Of a stretch of 64,000 nt of DNA, positions 61,884 to 64,000 are shown piece by piece. The stretch comes from Saccoglossus kowalevskii (Eukaryota; Hemichordata; Enteropneusta; Harrimaniidae), in assembly GCF_000003605.2 (NCBI RefSeq), contig NW_003135357.1, positions 43,840 to 107,839 of the forward strand. The letters run 5' to 3'. Within the stretch, counting starts at the first letter, position 1, and each line of letters opens with the position of its first letter. The translations under genes were made by a program, and so were the position numbers. The notes beneath the pieces were generated by a model that saw only the letters and a list, made by a program, of their open reading frames with translations, had not been told where the DNA came from and did not search any database.

Positions 61884-62374
61884 TGTCACACGTAACGTAA
61901 TAATACCGTAATTGGTATAGTACATGTGTGATGGTTCAAATACCAAAATGGCAACAGTAACAGAAAGACTTCCCTGGCGGCGATGATAAAATACGAACAC
62001 GGAGCCAACAGACGAAGTTTCAACTGGTACTGGTATTATTATACTCTGCAAACATCAAGTACAATAACTCCACTACTCCAATAACTAGATACTTAAACTC
62101 CAATACAATTCAACGAGATCTCCGATCTGATCTCAGTGCTGAACAACTCCCCTATATATACCCACACTGTCTATAAATAAGCAGCATTTATTTATAAACG
62201 GTCTATAAATAGACCATTACATCAGCATACATAATGAGTCTGGAACTTACTACAAATTTCTAGAATGTTCCATTACCTTCTATTGCCTATTCAACCCGTT
62301 TCTAAAAATTCCACCCAGTACGGTTCTAGAACATTCCCAGTCACACGGAAGTGGTAAACAAGTCATATGTGACA
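61884..62374 (-). repeat. 3' LTR of the gypsy-type element (491 bp)
   Basis: On the minus strand it begins TGTCACATATGAC and ends TTACGTGTGACA, so the terminal 7 bases (TGTCACA/TGTGACA) are inverted repeats. A TATATATA box is at about 62153-62160. This LTR is unrelated by eye to the solo LTR at 60841-61590. Confidence 0.8.
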
Positions 62375-62585
62375 TGCCACCCCTCTCAAGAATATTATAA
62401 CATATAATATTACATGACTAGCAACGACGTCAATAATACGAATACGATAACAATTTCAAATAAAACAATACAATATATCAAATCGAACTGAGTACATAAA
62501 TTCGAAAATCACATACAGTAGAATATAATAAAATATGAAATACAGTCATAAACGAATAAAATTCTACTATACTGTTCAAAGTTCC

Positions 62586-64000
62586 TCAGTCCATAAATCT
62601 ACTCAGGTAGTCCGCTACCACATTGTCCCGTCCAGGCATATCTTCAACACGATAATTATATCCTTGCAGAGTCATCGCCCATATCATCACTCGGTCATTT
62701 GCAAACTTGGCTTTATCCAGGTAAGACAATGGTTTATGATCCGTCTGAAAATGAACTCCACACTGGCTAAATATAGGCGAAATTTATTCACGCCCCATAC
62801 AATGGCTAAACATTCCCTTTCTACAGTTGAATATTTCTTTTCTGCATCGGATAACTTCTTACTTGCATACGCAACTGGATGAATCTTCTCACCATGATTC
62901 TGCATAAGTACTGCTCCAATTCCTACAACAAATTGTTTCTGTGGGTCTGGCAACTTCAGAATTGGTTTGCCCAATATGTATTCCCGCAAAGTGTTAGATG
63001 CTTTCTCCTGGGCCTCCCCCCATACAACTTTGTTGGGTTGTCCTTTCCTTAGTAGGTCACTCAGGGGTGCTGCAACAGTTGCGAATATGGGGATGTGGTC
63101 TCTGTAGTAATTGACCAGCCCAAACACCTTTCTTGGTCGCTGGTCTTTGCGCTTCTCGAATTGTCTCCATGTTGTCGTGACTTGGACTCACCCAGTTGTG
63201 TCCAATTTCATGACCCAGGAATTCTACTGATGTTGCACCCAGAACACACTTGGATGGTCTAGCTGTTATGTCCGCTGCCCTCAGTCTTCGTAACAACTCA
63301 GATAATACTTGAACATGCTCATCCCAGCAGCTTGAATAAACTATCAGGTCATCTATATAGCTTCCAACCCCCTCCATACCTGACAATAATTTCCTGATTC
63401 CCCGCACCAGAGTAGCTCCCGAATTCTTCATTCCAAATGGCATCTTTAAAAATTCATAAGTTCCATCAGGAGTAACAAATGTATATCTTCTTCTGCTACT
63501 GGTATCTGCCAATAACCCTTACTTAAATCAATTTTTACTACTATGTAGCCTCTGAAATATGTCTCCTGTTGTTACCATTGGCTCAGGGTCTGTTACAGTG
63601 ACCTTATTTAACTTCCTATGGTCTACACATATGCGATTCGATCCATCGTTCTTCTTTACAATTACCACCGGTGACGCATAGGGTGATGTAGACTTCCTGA
63701 TTACTCCCATTCTTAACATATCTTGCCTAAGGTTCTCTCTTATTGCATACGATAGTGAGTATGGCTTAGAATGTATTGGTGTATCATTTGTCAGGTCAAT
63801 CCTATGACTGATTATCTTGGTCTTTCCTGGCAAGTCAGTAAACACCTTATCATAAGTATTGACTAAACCCACCAGTTCTTTTCTCTGGTGTTATGTGAGG
63901 TCTGTACCAATTTGAACATCTTTACCCGACTCCTTGGGTTTACAAGTTCCTAACTCTAGAAGATCATGTTCGTTACAGCATTTCTTCATCTGACTCATTG
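62586..64000 (-). pseudogene. gypsy-type pol: reverse transcriptase and RNase H, broken
   Basis: Reverse transcriptase motifs run in order: YASPVVIVKK and ICVDHRKLN (63700-63600), KIDLSKGYWQIP (about 63520), MPFGMKNSGATL (about 63430) and the active-site YIDD (about 63350). RNase H follows with GIGAVLMQ, SKKLSDAEKKYSTVERECLA and TDHKPLSYL, and the frame ends at a TGA at 62586-62588. Breaks: an in-frame TAA at 63891-63893, a frame change near 63500, another near 63110 and another near 62740. The first RNase H catalytic Asp (usually in a TDAS block before GIGAVL) is missing. No integrase follows RNase H. The element cannot be active as read. Confidence 0.88.

Larger units (their letters stand above)
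61884..64000 (-). mobile_element. Ty3/gypsy-type LTR element, 3' part, decayed
   Basis: In minus orientation the window holds the end of pol (64000-62586), a short spacer, a purine tract (GAGAGGGGTGGCA at about 62375-62387) and the 3' LTR (62374-61884). The 5' part is outside the window. The element sits in intron 1 of the damaged NTF2-like gene in the opposite orientation. The 5-bp flank at its LTR end is TACAT; the partner flank is not visible. No envelope-like frame lies between pol and LTR. Confidence 0.88.

Overview
The window is animal nuclear DNA. It is AT-rich, its genes are split by many short exons with GT-AG introns, and it holds many short foldback elements, two LTR-retroelement insertions and one LINE remnant. 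Two runs of exactly 50 N mark scaffold gaps. The gene content (mitochondrial D-lactate dehydrogenase, an N/E-type metallocarboxypeptidase, NTF2-like small proteins) and the transposon style suggest a marine invertebrate, perhaps a non-vertebrate deuterostome such as a hemichordate or lancelet. That placement is inference; no sequence here fixes the species.

Layout. 128-1735 (-): N-terminal exons of a secreted M14 carboxypeptidase, cut by the window start. 6342-14156 (-): D-lactate dehydrogenase (LDHD), 11 coding exons read through to the stop, first exon not found. 18512-49123 (-): four tandem paralogues of a protein family I do not recognise. Each has a PH/GRAM-like fold signature, a cysteine-packed stretch that looks like an S-acylation membrane anchor, and a conserved C-terminal block. 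Copies 1 and 2 are old. Copies 3 and 4 sit in a recent direct duplication (about 32841-41358 and 41359-50870) that carried introns and promoter along. 54931-57224 (+): a complete two-exon NTF2/SnoaL-like protein. 60648-61748 (+): a damaged second copy of it, whose leader is split from the start codon by a solo LTR and whose first intron holds the 3' end of a decayed Ty3/gypsy-type element running off the window.

The most interesting content is the four-gene cysteine-anchored family. Splice phases are identical in all copies and one exon is exactly 174 nt in each. The C-terminal three quarters of copies 3 and 4 is nearly invariant, while the first two exons have diverged with indels. The recent duplication also gives clean internal controls: a 721-bp insertion with a 9-bp target duplication in unit B has its empty site preserved in unit A, and one intronic block is far more conserved between units than the sequence around it.

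The rest is intergenic and intronic DNA with transposon-derived inverted-repeat elements of at least four kinds (TTAA, TTA and TA flanked, and others), microsatellites, a LINE fragment and promoter-like blocks without an assigned gene. I saw no tRNA, rRNA or CRISPR array. Exon boundaries were read by eye from splice sites, reading frame and family or paralogue comparison, not from transcripts.
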